This document shows, piece after piece, positions 54,190 to 63,303 of a stretch of DNA of 64,000 nt. The stretch is from Iodidimonas nitroreducens (GTDB lineage: Bacteria; Pseudomonadota; Alphaproteobacteria; Sphingomonadales; Rhodothalassiaceae), in NCBI RefSeq assembly GCF_008579165.1, contig NZ_BKCN01000015.1. One strand, 5' to 3'. A model generated the notes under the pieces. It made no database searches. It saw nothing but the letters and a program-made list of their open reading frames with translations, and was not told the DNA's origin. The number at the start of each line of letters is the position of its first letter. Position 1 is the stretch's first letter. The position numbers and the translations under genes are program-made.

Positions 54190-55298
54190 CAATAAACAAT
54201 GACGGAACGGATACTGTCACCGCTGCGCATCAGATCGAAGGCGGTATTGATCTCATCGAGGGGCATTTTATGGGTCACCAGATCATCGAGATTGATCCGC
54301 CCATCCAGATACATATCGACGATTTTCGGCACATCGGTGCGGCCCCGCGCCCCGCCGAAAGCCGAGCCGCGCCACACCCGCCCGGTGACAAGCTGGAAGG
54401 GCCGGGTGGAAATTTCCTCGCCCGCCCCGGCCACGCCGATGATCACGCTTTCGCCCCAGCCCTTGTGGCAGCATTCAAGGGCGGCGCGCATGGTGGCGGG
54501 CTTGCCGATACATTCAAAGCTGTAATCCGCCCCGCCGCCGGTCAATTCCACCAGATGGCCCACCAGATCGCCTTTCACCTCTTTGGGATTGACGAATTCG
54601 GTCATGCCGAAGTGCTGCGCCAGCGCCTTTTTGGCGGGGTTGATATCCACCCCGATGATGCGTTTCGCCCCCACCATTTTCAGCCCCTGAATAACATTCA
54701 AGCCAATGCCCCCAAGGCCGAAAACGACGGCGGTGCTATCGGGCTCGACCTTGGCGGTATAGATCACCGCGCCAATGCCGGTGGTAACCCCACAGCCGAT
54801 GGTGCAGACCTTATCAAAGGGCGCATCTTTGGAGATTTTGGCTAGGGCGATTTCCGGCAGCACGGTATAGTTGGCAAAGGTGGATGTGCCCATATAATGC
54901 AGGATCGGCTTGCCTTTATAGGAAAAGCGCGAGGTGCCATCGGGCATCAGCCCTTGGCCTTGGGTGTTGCGAATGGCCTGGCACAGATTGGTTTTGGGAT
55001 TGAGGCAATAATCGCATTCCCGGCATTCCGGGGTATAAAGCGGGATGACATGATCGCCGGGCTTGAGACTCGTGACCCCGGGGCCGGTTTCCACCACCAC
55101 GCCTGCGCCTTCATGGCCCAGAATGGCCGGAAAGGCCCCTTCCGGGTCGGCCCCCGACAGGGTGAACTGATCGGTATGGCACACCCCGGTGGCTTTGATT
55201 TCCACCAGCACCTCGCCCCGTTTCGGGCCATCGAGTTGAACGGTTTCGATCTCCAAAGGCTTGCCGGCTTCAAAGGCGATTGCGGCTTTTACGTCCAT
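54189..55298 (-). CDS. adhC: S-(hydroxymethyl)glutathione dehydrogenase / class III alcohol dehydrogenase
   Basis: Zinc- and NAD-dependent oxidation of the formaldehyde-glutathione adduct; it also reduces S-nitrosoglutathione. 369 residues. Catalytic-zinc region ATGVCHTDQFTLSG and GHEGAGVV, structural-zinc cysteines in CRECDYCLNPKTNLC, and Rossmann FGLGGIGLNVIQG. It is transcribed first and translationally coupled to fghA, forming a two-gene formaldehyde detoxification operon. Confidence 0.95.
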   Translation of the reverse strand: MDVKAAIAFEAGKPLEIETVQLDGPKRGEVLVEIKATGVCHTDQFTLSGADPEGAFPAILGHEGAGVVVETGPGVTSLKPGDHVIPLYTPECRECDYCLNPKTNLCQAIRNTQGQGLMPDGTSRFSYKGKPILHYMGTSTFANYTVLPEIALAKISKDAPFDKVCTIGCGVTTGIGAVIYTAKVEPDSTAVVFGLGGIGLNVIQGLKMVGAKRIIGVDINPAKKALAQHFGMTEFVNPKEVKGDLVGHLVELTGGGADYSFECIGKPATMRAALECCHKGWGESVIIGVAGAGEEISTRPFQLVTGRVWRGSAFGGARGRTDVPKIVDMYLDGRINLDDLVTHKMPLDEINTAFDLMRSGDSIRSVIVY

Positions 55299-55356
55299 GG
55301 TTGTTCTCTCCGTTTTTCATGCGGTTGATGGCGGCTAAAATCAGAATTTGCTGAAA

Positions 55357-56136
55357 TCAGAATTGACTGAAATCTGGGCGCCGCTTCTGCGCAAAGGCCA
55401 TAAAAGCTTCCCGCGCTTCGGGGGAGACGAGACGTTCGGCAAACAAGGCTCCCTCGCGGTCCATCTGCGCGGCGATCAACGCCCCATCGCGCATCAGCCT
55501 TTTGGTCAAAGCCAAAGCGCCGGGGGCTTTCTGGCTTAGCATATGGGCCTTTTCCCGCGCCGTGACAAGCACATGCGCCGCATCAAGGGCTTCATTGGCC
55601 AGCCCCAGTTCGGCGGCCTCGGCCCCCTCCATCACGGCACCACAGGCAAACATGGCATAGGCCCGGCGGGGGCCGATGATCTGGGGCAGCAAAAGGCTCG
55701 ATGCGGCTTCCGGCACCAGCGCCAGATCCACAAAAGGCACCGAAAGCCGCGCATCTTTGGCCACATAAACAAGATCGCAATGTAAAAGCAAGGTGAGGCC
55801 GATGCCCACGGCCAACCCCTCGACAGCCGCAATCACAGGCTTTTCATAATGCGCCAAAATCCGCAAAAGCCGCATCACCTGCATATCCTTGGCATCCCGC
55901 TGGCCGGTGGCGATCAGGCTGAAATCATGAATATCATTGCCCGATGTGAAAACCCCGCCTTCGCCGCGAAAAAGCACGGCCCTGATCCCCTCATCATCGG
56001 CGGCGGCTTCAAGCTGATCGGCAATCTGGCGATACATGGCATCGGTCAGGGCGTTTTTCTTGGGCACGCGGTTGAAGGCGATTTCGAGGATGGTGGCATT
56101 TCGGGTGATAAGAATGTCTTCCGGGCTATCGGGCAT
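55357..56136 (-). CDS. Enoyl-CoA hydratase/isomerase family protein
   Basis: 259-residue crotonase-fold protein. Oxyanion-hole segments are FTSGNDIHDF and EGLAVGIGLTLLLHCDLV; the usual catalytic Glu region reads FVDLALVPEAAS, which favours an isomerase/hydratase-like rather than dehalogenase role. ATG 56136 (AAGGGA upstream) is preferred to one seven codons earlier. It lies 58 bases from adhC on the same strand. The substrate is unknown. Confidence 0.87.
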   Translation of the reverse strand: MPDSPEDILITRNATILEIAFNRVPKKNALTDAMYRQIADQLEAAADDEGIRAVLFRGEGGVFTSGNDIHDFSLIATGQRDAKDMQVMRLLRILAHYEKPVIAAVEGLAVGIGLTLLLHCDLVYVAKDARLSVPFVDLALVPEAASSLLLPQIIGPRRAYAMFACGAVMEGAEAAELGLANEALDAAHVLVTAREKAHMLSQKAPGALALTKRLMRDGALIAAQMDREGALFAERLVSPEAREAFMAFAQKRRPDFSQF

Positions 56137-56252
56137 CGGCTCTGGTCCCTTGATCAATTGGGCTTGAAGATCGCCATATGTGGGCGGATTTTTGTGCTAA
56201 AGTGCTTGGCGTCCAACTATAACCTATGAACGAAGCAGAAAGGAATGTCGCT

Positions 56253-56684
56253 ATGCCCGTCAAGAGAAGGAACGGCAAATCTCGCTTATCCTGCCTGATT
56301 GCGGGGGCTTTTGTCGTGGTCTCGGCTTTCCCTGCCATAGCACAAAAGGGCCAATCCAACGAAGCCCAACAAGAGATGCGCTCCCAACCCGAAAAGATGA
56401 AGGCCAATATGGCGGACATGCGCAAGGCGATGAATGCCCGCCACAAGGAAGAGCGTAAAATCATGAAGGGCGCATCGACAGATGAGCGCAAGGCGATGGA
56501 AGAACGGCATCAGCGCGAACGGGCGGAGATGATGGACAAGGCCGATCTCTCGGGCAAGGCGGATAAGGCGGAAAAAGTCGGCAAGGCCAAAATATCCAAA
56601 ATTGAAAAAGAGAAGGCTGAAAAAGACATGCCTAAAAAAGCGAGGGGCGCTAAAAAAATTGAACCACCCAAATTCAGGAATTAG
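56253..56684 (+). CDS. Small secreted Lys/Glu/Met-rich protein
   Basis: I do not recognise the family. The ATG at 56253 has AAAGGA upstream; an in-frame ATG at 56226 lacks one. A signal peptide (LSCLIAGAFVVVSAFPAIAQ) is followed by a highly charged helical region, MADMRKAMNARHKEERKIMK and ERHQRERAEMMDKADLS, rich in Met, His, Lys and Glu, and a Lys-rich tail. 143 residues. It looks like a periplasmic coiled coil; CpxP-like or metal-binding roles are possible but unproven. Confidence 0.6.
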   Translation: MPVKRRNGKSRLSCLIAGAFVVVSAFPAIAQKGQSNEAQQEMRSQPEKMKANMADMRKAMNARHKEERKIMKGASTDERKAMEERHQRERAEMMDKADLSGKADKAEKVGKAKISKIEKEKAEKDMPKKARGAKKIEPPKFRN

Positions 56685-56752
56685 GCTATCAAAGCGTTGG
56701 TCCCCTGGCCCGGGCCATAGTGAATGACAAAGACCTTATCTGGGGGATAGTG

Positions 56753-58242
56753 ATGAGCAGGAAAACGACGGCATTGATGGCGCTCGATCAGGGGACAACC
56801 TCGAGCCGGGCCATGATCTTTGATAAGGCGGGGCAGGTGGTGGCCGCCGATCAGATGGAGTTTGAACAGCATTATCCGGCCCAGGGCTGGGTGGAGCATG
56901 ATCCCGACGATCTGTGGTCAAGCAGCCTGAAGGTGGCACGCCGGGCCTATGAACAGGCGCAGGCGCGGGGCTATGAGGTGGCGGCCATCGGGATCACCAA
57001 TCAGCGGGAAACCACGATCATCTGGGATCGCCAAAGCGGCAAGCCGATCCATAAGGCCATCGTGTGGCAGGATCGCCGCACCGCCCAAAGATGCCGCGAT
57101 CTGAAGGCCGATGGGGTGGAAGAGATGTTCCGGGCCCGCACGGGGCTGTTGCTCGATCCCTATTTTTCGGTCAGCAAAATCGCCTGGTTGCTCGATCATG
57201 TGGATGGGGCGCGCAGGGCGGCAGAAAATGGCGATCTGGCCTTCGGCACGGTGGATAGCTTTTTGCTGTGGAATCTGACCGGCGGCAGGGAACATGCCAC
57301 CGATGTGACCAATGCCGCCCGCACCGGGCTTTTGAATCTGGAAACCCTGGAATGGGATGACGAGCTGCTGCGGCTGTTTCGGATTCCAGCTGCGATCCTG
57401 CCCCAAATCAAGGATTGCGCCGATGATTTCGGGGCCAGCGATCCCGCCCTTTTTGGTGCATCCATCCCCATCTGCGGCATGGCTGGGGATCAGCAGGCGG
57501 CCAGCATTGGCCAGTGTTGTTTCGCCCCCGGATCGATCAAAAGCACCTATGGCACCGGCTGTTTCGTTCTGATGAATGCGGGCAGCCGTCCGCCGGTATC
57601 GCAAAACCGGTTGCTTTCGACTGTTGCCTATCGCTTGAAAGGGCAAACCGCCTATGCCCTTGAAGGCTCGATCTTCATTGCCGGGGCGGCGGTGCAATGG
57701 CTGCGTGATGGCCTGAAGATTATCGACAGTGCTGCGGAAAGCGAAGCTTTGGCTTCAGGCCTTGCGGATAATTCCGGGGTGTATCTGGTGCCCGCCTTCA
57801 CCGGCCTTGGGGCGCCGCATTGGGATCCCGATGCCCGGGGCGCGCTTTTGGGGCTGACCCGGGCCACCGGTCCGGCGCAGATCGCCCGGGCCGCATTGGA
57901 AGCGGTGTGCTATCAAACCCATGATCTGTTGGCGGCCATGGAAAGCGATGGCCTTGCCCCGCAATCCTGCGGGTGGATGGGGGCATGGTGGGCAATGATT
58001 GGGCCATGCAGTTTCTGGCCGATATTTTAAATATCACCGTCGAGCGGCCTGCCGTGCGGGAAACCACGGCTTTGGGGGCGGCCTATCTGGCTGGCCTGCA
58101 ATGCGGGATTTATGAAAATCTGGCCGACATCGAACAGAATTGGGCTTTGGAACATCGCTTTACCCCAAAGATGGAGCCCGAGGCCCGCAAGGGGCTGATC
58201 CATGGCTGGCAAAATGCGGTGGACCGGGTAAAAACCTGCTGA
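56753..58242 (+). CDS. glpK: Glycerol kinase (apparent one-base frameshift near 57968)
   Basis: Phosphorylates glycerol to glycerol-3-phosphate. FGGY-kinase features are LMALDQGTTSSRAMIFD, NQRETTIIWDRQSGKPIHKAIVWQDRRT, GMAGDQQAASIGQ and ST-GTGCFVLMN. At about 57968 one C is missing from a CC run; restoring it gives LRVDGGMVGNDWAMQFLADIL and the C-terminus to 58242, about 497 residues. ATG 56753 is preferred over 56720. It is distant from glpF (29.2 kb), so the two are not an operon here. Confidence 0.92.
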
Positions 58243-58377
58243 GCGCGGCATTTTGGGGCCATGGCGGCTTTCTTTTGCGCCTGCCTCTTGCCCGATCCGC
58301 TTAAATCTATAGAAAGCAGGGAAACGGGCAGCATCCGATGCCGCCCATGATGGTGAGCCAAATCGCAAGAGGATATC

Positions 58378-59127
58378 ATGGCAGGGCATTCCAAATTTAA
58401 AAATATCATGCATCGCAAAGGCGCCCAGGATGCAAAGCGGGCCAAAATCTTTGCCAAGCTGGGGCGGGAAATCACCGTGGCGGCCAAGATGGGCCTGCCC
58501 GATCCTGATATGAACCCGCGTTTGCGCACGGCCATTCTGGCCGCCAAAACCCAATCCATGCCGAAAGATCGGATCGAGCGGGCCATTGCCTCATCCCAGG
58601 GCGGCGATGCGGAAAATTATGATGAATTGCGCTATGAAGGCTTTGGCCCCGGCGGCATCGCTTTGATCGTTGATGTGCTCACGGATAATAAAAATCGTTC
58701 GGCATCCGATGTGCGCACTATTTTTTCCAAGAATGGCGGCAATCTGGGGGAAACCGGTTCGGCGAATTTCATGTTCGATCGGGTGGGCGCGATCAGCTTC
58801 AAGGCTGAAGTGGGATCGCCCGATGATCTGTTTGAAGCGGCGGTGGAAGCCGGTGCCGACAATGTGGAGAGCGATGACGACATCCATGAGGTGCTGACAT
58901 CCTCCGAAGAGCTGCACGCCGTGGCCAAACAGCTTGAGGATCGTTTCGGCGCGCCGGAAAGCGCCAAGCTCATCTGGAAAGCAAAAGATCTGATCCCGGT
59001 ATCGCAAGAGGATGCGGAAAAGCTTTTGAAGCTCCTTGATGCCCTTGATGATAATGATGATGTGCAGGAAGTGTTCGGCAATTACGAGATTTCTGATGAG
59101 ATCATGGCCAAGCTGGATGCGGCCTGA
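58378..59127 (+). CDS. YebC/PmpR-family (TACO1) regulatory protein
   Basis: 249 residues beginning AGHSKFKNIMHRKGAQDAKRAKIF, the family signature. YebC proteins were long called transcriptional regulators; recent work on relatives places them on ribosomes stalled at proline runs. The conserved YEGFGPGGIALIVDVLTDNKNR is intact. It precedes ruvCAB, the usual neighbour. Confidence 0.94.
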   Translation: MAGHSKFKNIMHRKGAQDAKRAKIFAKLGREITVAAKMGLPDPDMNPRLRTAILAAKTQSMPKDRIERAIASSQGGDAENYDELRYEGFGPGGIALIVDVLTDNKNRSASDVRTIFSKNGGNLGETGSANFMFDRVGAISFKAEVGSPDDLFEAAVEAGADNVESDDDIHEVLTSSEELHAVAKQLEDRFGAPESAKLIWKAKDLIPVSQEDAEKLLKLLDALDDNDDVQEVFGNYEISDEIMAKLDAA

Positions 59128-59190
59128 TGCTCTGGCCATTGGCTTTGGGGTTTTCAGGGATGCGCCGGGATTGACCTGCAGAATGGGAGC

Positions 59191-59760
59191 ATGATGCGGC
59201 TTTTAGGACTGGACCCGGGCCTTCGCCTCACCGGCTGGGGGATCATCGAAAGCGAGGGCACGGCCTTGCGCCATGTGGCCAATGGCGTGGTGCGCACCGA
59301 TGCGGCCCGATCTTTGGCCGAACGATTGGTGGAATTGCATGATGGTTTGATGGCGGTGCTGGAAACATGGTCCCCCCATGAAGCGGCGGTTGAGGAAACT
59401 TTTGTCAATAAAAACCCGCTTTCGACCCTGAAGCTGGGGCAGGCGCGCGGCGTGGCTTTGCTGGTGCCCGCCCTGAAGGGGCTGAGGGTGGCGGAATATG
59501 CCCCCAATCATATCAAGAAATCGGTGGTGGGCGCGGGCCATGCCGCCAAAGAACAGATCCATGCCATGGTCACCGTGCTCTTGCCGGGCGTTGCCATCTC
59601 AGGCGCCGATGCCGCTGATGCCTTGGCGGTCGCCATCTGCCATGCCCATCAGCGGGGCGGTGTGGCCTTGCGCGCGGCGGAATGTGCGGCAGCGGCAGGG
59701 GAGCCGGGCGCGCTTCAAGGCGGGGCAGCCAGCCATAGCCGCATCGGGAGACGGCGATGA
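59191..59760 (+). CDS. ruvC: Holliday-junction resolvase RuvC
   Basis: Endonuclease cutting four-way junctions. Acidic active-site residues are seen in LGLDPGLRLTGWG, AVEETFVNKNP and GADAADALAVAICH. 189 residues, slightly extended at the C-terminus. Overlaps ruvA by four bases. Confidence 0.96.
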   Translation: MMRLLGLDPGLRLTGWGIIESEGTALRHVANGVVRTDAARSLAERLVELHDGLMAVLETWSPHEAAVEETFVNKNPLSTLKLGQARGVALLVPALKGLRVAEYAPNHIKKSVVGAGHAAKEQIHAMVTVLLPGVAISGADAADALAVAICHAHQRGGVALRAAECAAAAGEPGALQGGAASHSRIGRRR

Positions 59761-60443
59761 TCGCGAAACTGAAAGGCCTTCTCGATCAAACGGGCAGCGA
59801 TTGGCTGGTGATCGATGTGGGGGGTGTGGGCTATCTGGTTTTTGCCTCGGGCCGCACCCTTTCGGCCTTGCCCCGCTTAGGCGAGCCTTTGGTGCTGGTG
59901 GTGGAAACCCATGTGCGCGAAGATCATATTCATCTTTATGGTTTTTCCGATAGCCATGAACGGGATATGTTTCGCCTGCTGATTTCGGTTTCCGGGGTGG
60001 GGGCGAAGGTGGCTTTGGCCATTTTATCGGTGATGGAGCCTCACGCGCTGGCCCATGCCATTGCCGCTCAGGATAAAGTGGCGGTGGCCCGGGCGCAGGG
60101 TGTGGGGCCGCGCCTTGCCCAAAGGGTGGTCACGGAATTAAAAGATAAAGTGGCGGGCGTGGCCTTTGCTGCGGTTCCCGGGCTTTCGCCTGCCGATGGT
60201 GCGCAGGGTGGCTCGGCACCGATGGCTGGCGGTTCGGATGGTGGTTCGGGTGGAAGCGGGCCCGGGCGCGCCCCGGATGAGCGGGCTGCGCTGCTTGAAG
60301 ATGCGATCAGTGCGCTGGTTAATCTGGGCTATGGGCGATCCGATGCCTTTGCCGCCCTTTCGGTGGTGGCGCAGCAACAGAGCGATGAAACCCTTAGTTT
60401 ACAAGGGCTGATCCGCGCCGGGTTGAAGGAACTGGCCCGATGA
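59757..60443 (+). CDS. ruvA: Holliday-junction helicase subunit RuvA
   Basis: Tetrameric junction-binding subunit. OB-fold N-domain, the helix-hairpin-helix GVGAKVALAILS and GVGPRLAQRVVTELKDK, then a long Gly/Ser-rich linker (about residues 145-178) and the RuvB-binding domain III (ALVNLGYGRSDAFAAL). 228 residues because of the linker. Coupled to ruvC and ruvB by ATGA overlaps. Confidence 0.96.
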   Translation: MIAKLKGLLDQTGSDWLVIDVGGVGYLVFASGRTLSALPRLGEPLVLVVETHVREDHIHLYGFSDSHERDMFRLLISVSGVGAKVALAILSVMEPHALAHAIAAQDKVAVARAQGVGPRLAQRVVTELKDKVAGVAFAAVPGLSPADGAQGGSAPMAGGSDGGSGGSGPGRAPDERAALLEDAISALVNLGYGRSDAFAALSVVAQQQSDETLSLQGLIRAGLKELAR

Positions 60444-61486
60444 CGGATCGGATCGTGACCCCCCTGGAAAATGAGGCGGATGCCGGCAGCGGCGATCTGC
60501 GGCCCCAAAGGCTTGATGATTTCATCGGCCAGCGGCAGGCGCGGGATAATTTGCGGGTGTTTATCGAAGCCGCCCGCACCCGGGCCGATGCCCTTGATCA
60601 TGTGTTGCTTTATGGCCCCCCCGGCCTTGGCAAAACCACTTTGGCGCAGATCGTGGCACGGGAATTGGGGGTGGGCTTTCGTGCCACATCCGGCCCGGTG
60701 ATTGCCCGCGCCGGTGATCTGGCGGCGCTACTCACCAATCTGGAAGTGCGCGATGTTTTGTTCATCGATGAAATCCACCGCCTTAATCCTGCCGTGGAAG
60801 AGATTTTATATCCTGCCATGGAAGATTTTCAGCTTGATCTGATCATTGGCGAAGGTCCGGCGGCGCGATCGGTAAAGATCGATCTGCCGCCCTTTACCCT
60901 TGTGGGGGCCACCACCCGCATGGGCCTTTTGACCAATCCTTTGCGCGATCGCTTTGGCATTCCCACGCGCCTTGATTTTTATGATGTGGATGATCTGATC
61001 AAGGTGGTGCGGCGTGGGGCCCGTATCCTCGATCTGGCGCTGGATGAGGATGGTGCCCGGGAAATTGCCGCCCGATCACGGGGCACCCCCCGGATCGCCG
61101 GGCGGCTTTTGCGCCGGGTGCGCGATTTTGCTTTGGTGGCGGGCCATGAACGGGTGGGGCGATTGGCGGCGGATGCGGCCCTCACCCGGCTCGAGGTGGA
61201 TTCCTTTGGTCTTGATGCCATGGATCATCGCTATCTGCGTTTGATCGGGGTGTCTTATGGTGGCGGCCCGGTGGGGGTGGAAACACTGGCGGCGGCGCTG
61301 TCGGAGCCGCGCGATGCCATCGAGGATATAATCGAGCCCTATCTGATCCAGCGTGGGCTGGTGCAGCGCACCCCACGCGGGCGGATGCTGATGCCTGCGG
61401 CTTATGGCCATCTGGGGCTGGCCCCACCCAGAAGCGGCCCGGCTGCCGGGATGGACCTTTTTTCAACCGATGAGCCAGACGCATGA
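60440..61486 (+). CDS. ruvB: Holliday-junction helicase ATPase RuvB
   Basis: AAA+ motor of branch migration. RPQRLDDFIGQ, Walker A GPPGLGKTTLAQ, Walker B LFIDEIHRLNPAVEE, sensor GATTRMGLLTNPLRDRFG and the winged-helix C-domain are all present. 348 residues. It overlaps ybgC by four bases. Confidence 0.97.
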   Translation: MTDRIVTPLENEADAGSGDLRPQRLDDFIGQRQARDNLRVFIEAARTRADALDHVLLYGPPGLGKTTLAQIVARELGVGFRATSGPVIARAGDLAALLTNLEVRDVLFIDEIHRLNPAVEEILYPAMEDFQLDLIIGEGPAARSVKIDLPPFTLVGATTRMGLLTNPLRDRFGIPTRLDFYDVDDLIKVVRRGARILDLALDEDGAREIAARSRGTPRIAGRLLRRVRDFALVAGHERVGRLAADAALTRLEVDSFGLDAMDHRYLRLIGVSYGGGPVGVETLAAALSEPRDAIEDIIEPYLIQRGLVQRTPRGRMLMPAAYGHLGLAPPRSGPAAGMDLFSTDEPDA

Positions 61487-61989
61487 ACGCCCCCGGCCCC
61501 GAAAGCGGATATCTGGATGCGGGCGCGCATTATCTGCCGCTCAGGGTTTATTATGAGGATACCGATGCCGGGGGGATCGTGTATCACGCCAATTATCTGC
61601 GCTATTTTGAACGGGCGCGCGGAGAAATGTTGCGCCTGCTGGGGATTGATCATATTGCCGCATGGCTAGGGTCAAGGGATGGGCCCGGTTCAGAACCGGC
61701 GGATGGGCCGCGCATGGGCTTTGCAGTGCGCCATGTTTCCGTGGATTATCTGCGCCCGGCCCGGCTCGATGATGCCTTGATGGTGCGCAGCACGGTGTTG
61801 CATGTGGGGGCGGCCTATGTTGATGCTGGGCAAAGCATCTGGCGTGCGGATGATCATTTGGTTTCGGCGCGCCTGCGGGTGGCTTTGGTCAATGATCAGG
61901 GTTTGCCCTGCCGCTTACCGAAAGCGTGGCGGCGGATATTGAAAACTTTGGAAGGCGTGAGCCCATCCGAAGAGGCTTCAGGCTTTTAA
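61483..61989 (+). CDS. ybgC: Tol-Pal-associated acyl-CoA thioesterase YbgC
   Basis: Hotdog-fold thioesterase usually encoded beside tolQRAB. The active-site motif YYEDTDAGGIVYHANYLRYFERAR (catalytic Asp in YEDTDAGG) is clear. 168 residues. Followed 11 bases later by tolQ. Confidence 0.94.
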   Translation: MNAPGPESGYLDAGAHYLPLRVYYEDTDAGGIVYHANYLRYFERARGEMLRLLGIDHIAAWLGSRDGPGSEPADGPRMGFAVRHVSVDYLRPARLDDALMVRSTVLHVGAAYVDAGQSIWRADDHLVSARLRVALVNDQGLPCRLPKAWRRILKTLEGVSPSEEASGF

Positions 61990-62000
61990 AAGGAGTGGAT

Positions 62001-62723
62001 ATGGACGGACAGGTTGAAGAAGTGATGCTGGCGGGAAGTCGCGCCGACTTCTCTGTCTGGGGGATGTTTTCACAGGCCGATATCGTTGTGCAATCGGTGA
62101 TGCTGGCGCTTATTTTGGCATCGCTTTGGAGCTGGACGGTTATATTTTCCACATGGCTGCGGCTGCGCAAGGTTAATCGGGCGGCCGATGCCTTCGAGGA
62201 TCGCTTCTGGTCGGGGGCTTCGCCCGAAGATCTTTATGAAGACCTGAAAAACCGGATCAGCCACCCTTTGGCGATGGTTTTTGTGGCGGCGATGCGCGAA
62301 TGGCAGCGCTCCACCAAAAGTCCGGGCCGTGGCTTTGTGGAGCGGATGAGCGTGGAAGATCGGGTGGGGAAAGTGATCCGGGTCTCGATCTCCAGAGAGA
62401 TGGAGCGACTGGAAGGCCAGGTGGGATTTCTGGCGACTTTGGGATCAGCCGCGCCCTTTATCGGATTGTTTGGAACCGTGTGGGGGATCATGAACAGCTT
62501 TCAATCCATCGCGCTCACCTCCAATACCAGTTTGGCGGTGGTGGCGCCGGGCATTGCCGAAGCTTTGCTGGCCACGGCCCTTGGCCTTGTGGCGGCCATC
62601 CCTGCGGTGATTGCCTATAATAAACACGCCACCGATCTTTCGCGGTTTGCCGGGCGGCTTGAAGGCTTTTCCGATGAGTTTTCAGCCATTTTATCCCGCC
62701 AGCTTGATGAACGGAGCGCCTGA
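62001..62723 (+). CDS. tolQ: Tol-Pal system proton-channel protein TolQ
   Basis: ExbB/TolQ/MotA-type inner-membrane protein forming the proton-driven motor with TolR, used in outer-membrane constriction at division. Three membrane segments; signature GLFGTVWGIMNSFQSI and VVAPGIAEALLATALGLVAAIPAVIAYN. ATG 62001 has AGGAG upstream; the frame is open to 61926 inside ybgC. 240 residues. Overlaps tolR by one base. Confidence 0.95.
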   Translation: MDGQVEEVMLAGSRADFSVWGMFSQADIVVQSVMLALILASLWSWTVIFSTWLRLRKVNRAADAFEDRFWSGASPEDLYEDLKNRISHPLAMVFVAAMREWQRSTKSPGRGFVERMSVEDRVGKVIRVSISREMERLEGQVGFLATLGSAAPFIGLFGTVWGIMNSFQSIALTSNTSLAVVAPGIAEALLATALGLVAAIPAVIAYNKHATDLSRFAGRLEGFSDEFSAILSRQLDERSA

Positions 62724-63166
62724 TGGCCGGAATGCAATTTCAGATGCGGGGCAAAGACCCGCGCGGGGTGACCCGCTATCGCCCCATGGCGGAAATCAAT
62801 GTCACCCCCTTTGTGGATGTGATGCTGGTTTTGCTGATCGTGTTCATGGTCACCGCCCCCCTGTTGCAAACCGGGGTACCGGTGGATCTGCCCAAAGCCG
62901 AAGCCCCGCAGCTTCAGCATGACAGCACACCGCTGACGATTTCACTGGATCAAACTGGCGCCATATTTATCGAGGATACTGAAATCGCCCTTAATGAATT
63001 GGTGCCTCGCCTTACGGCCATTGCCGAAACGCGGGACCTTCTGGAAACGCGGATCTATGTGCGGGGCGCCCGGCAATTGAACTATGGCCGGGTGATGGAG
63101 GTCATGTCGGCGGTGAATGGTGCGGGATTCACCAAGGTTGCGCTGGTCGCCGATCGTCCGGAATAG
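62723..63166 (+). CDS. tolR: Tol-Pal system protein TolR
   Basis: ExbD/TolR family, one membrane helix with the proton-relaying Asp in INVTPFVDVMLVLLIVFMVTAP (about residues 29-50), then a periplasmic domain. 147 residues. Directly linked to tolQ. Confidence 0.95.
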   Translation: MAGMQFQMRGKDPRGVTRYRPMAEINVTPFVDVMLVLLIVFMVTAPLLQTGVPVDLPKAEAPQLQHDSTPLTISLDQTGAIFIEDTEIALNELVPRLTAIAETRDLLETRIYVRGARQLNYGRVMEVMSAVNGAGFTKVALVADRPE

Positions 63167-63303
63167 TCCGAGAATAGCTCAGGAACAGGCACAGCCATGC
63201 AAAAGATCTGTTTATATCAGGCCAGCCAGCATCAAATCATGCTTGATTGCGGGCGTTTGACCGGCCGGGCCGCAAGCGGATCAGGGGGGGCATATGCAAT
63301 CTT
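63167..63303 (+). other. tolR-tolA spacer
   Basis: This 137-base gap has no convincing gene. A GATCAGGGGGGG tract near its end can serve as ribosome-binding site for tolA. Confidence 0.35.
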
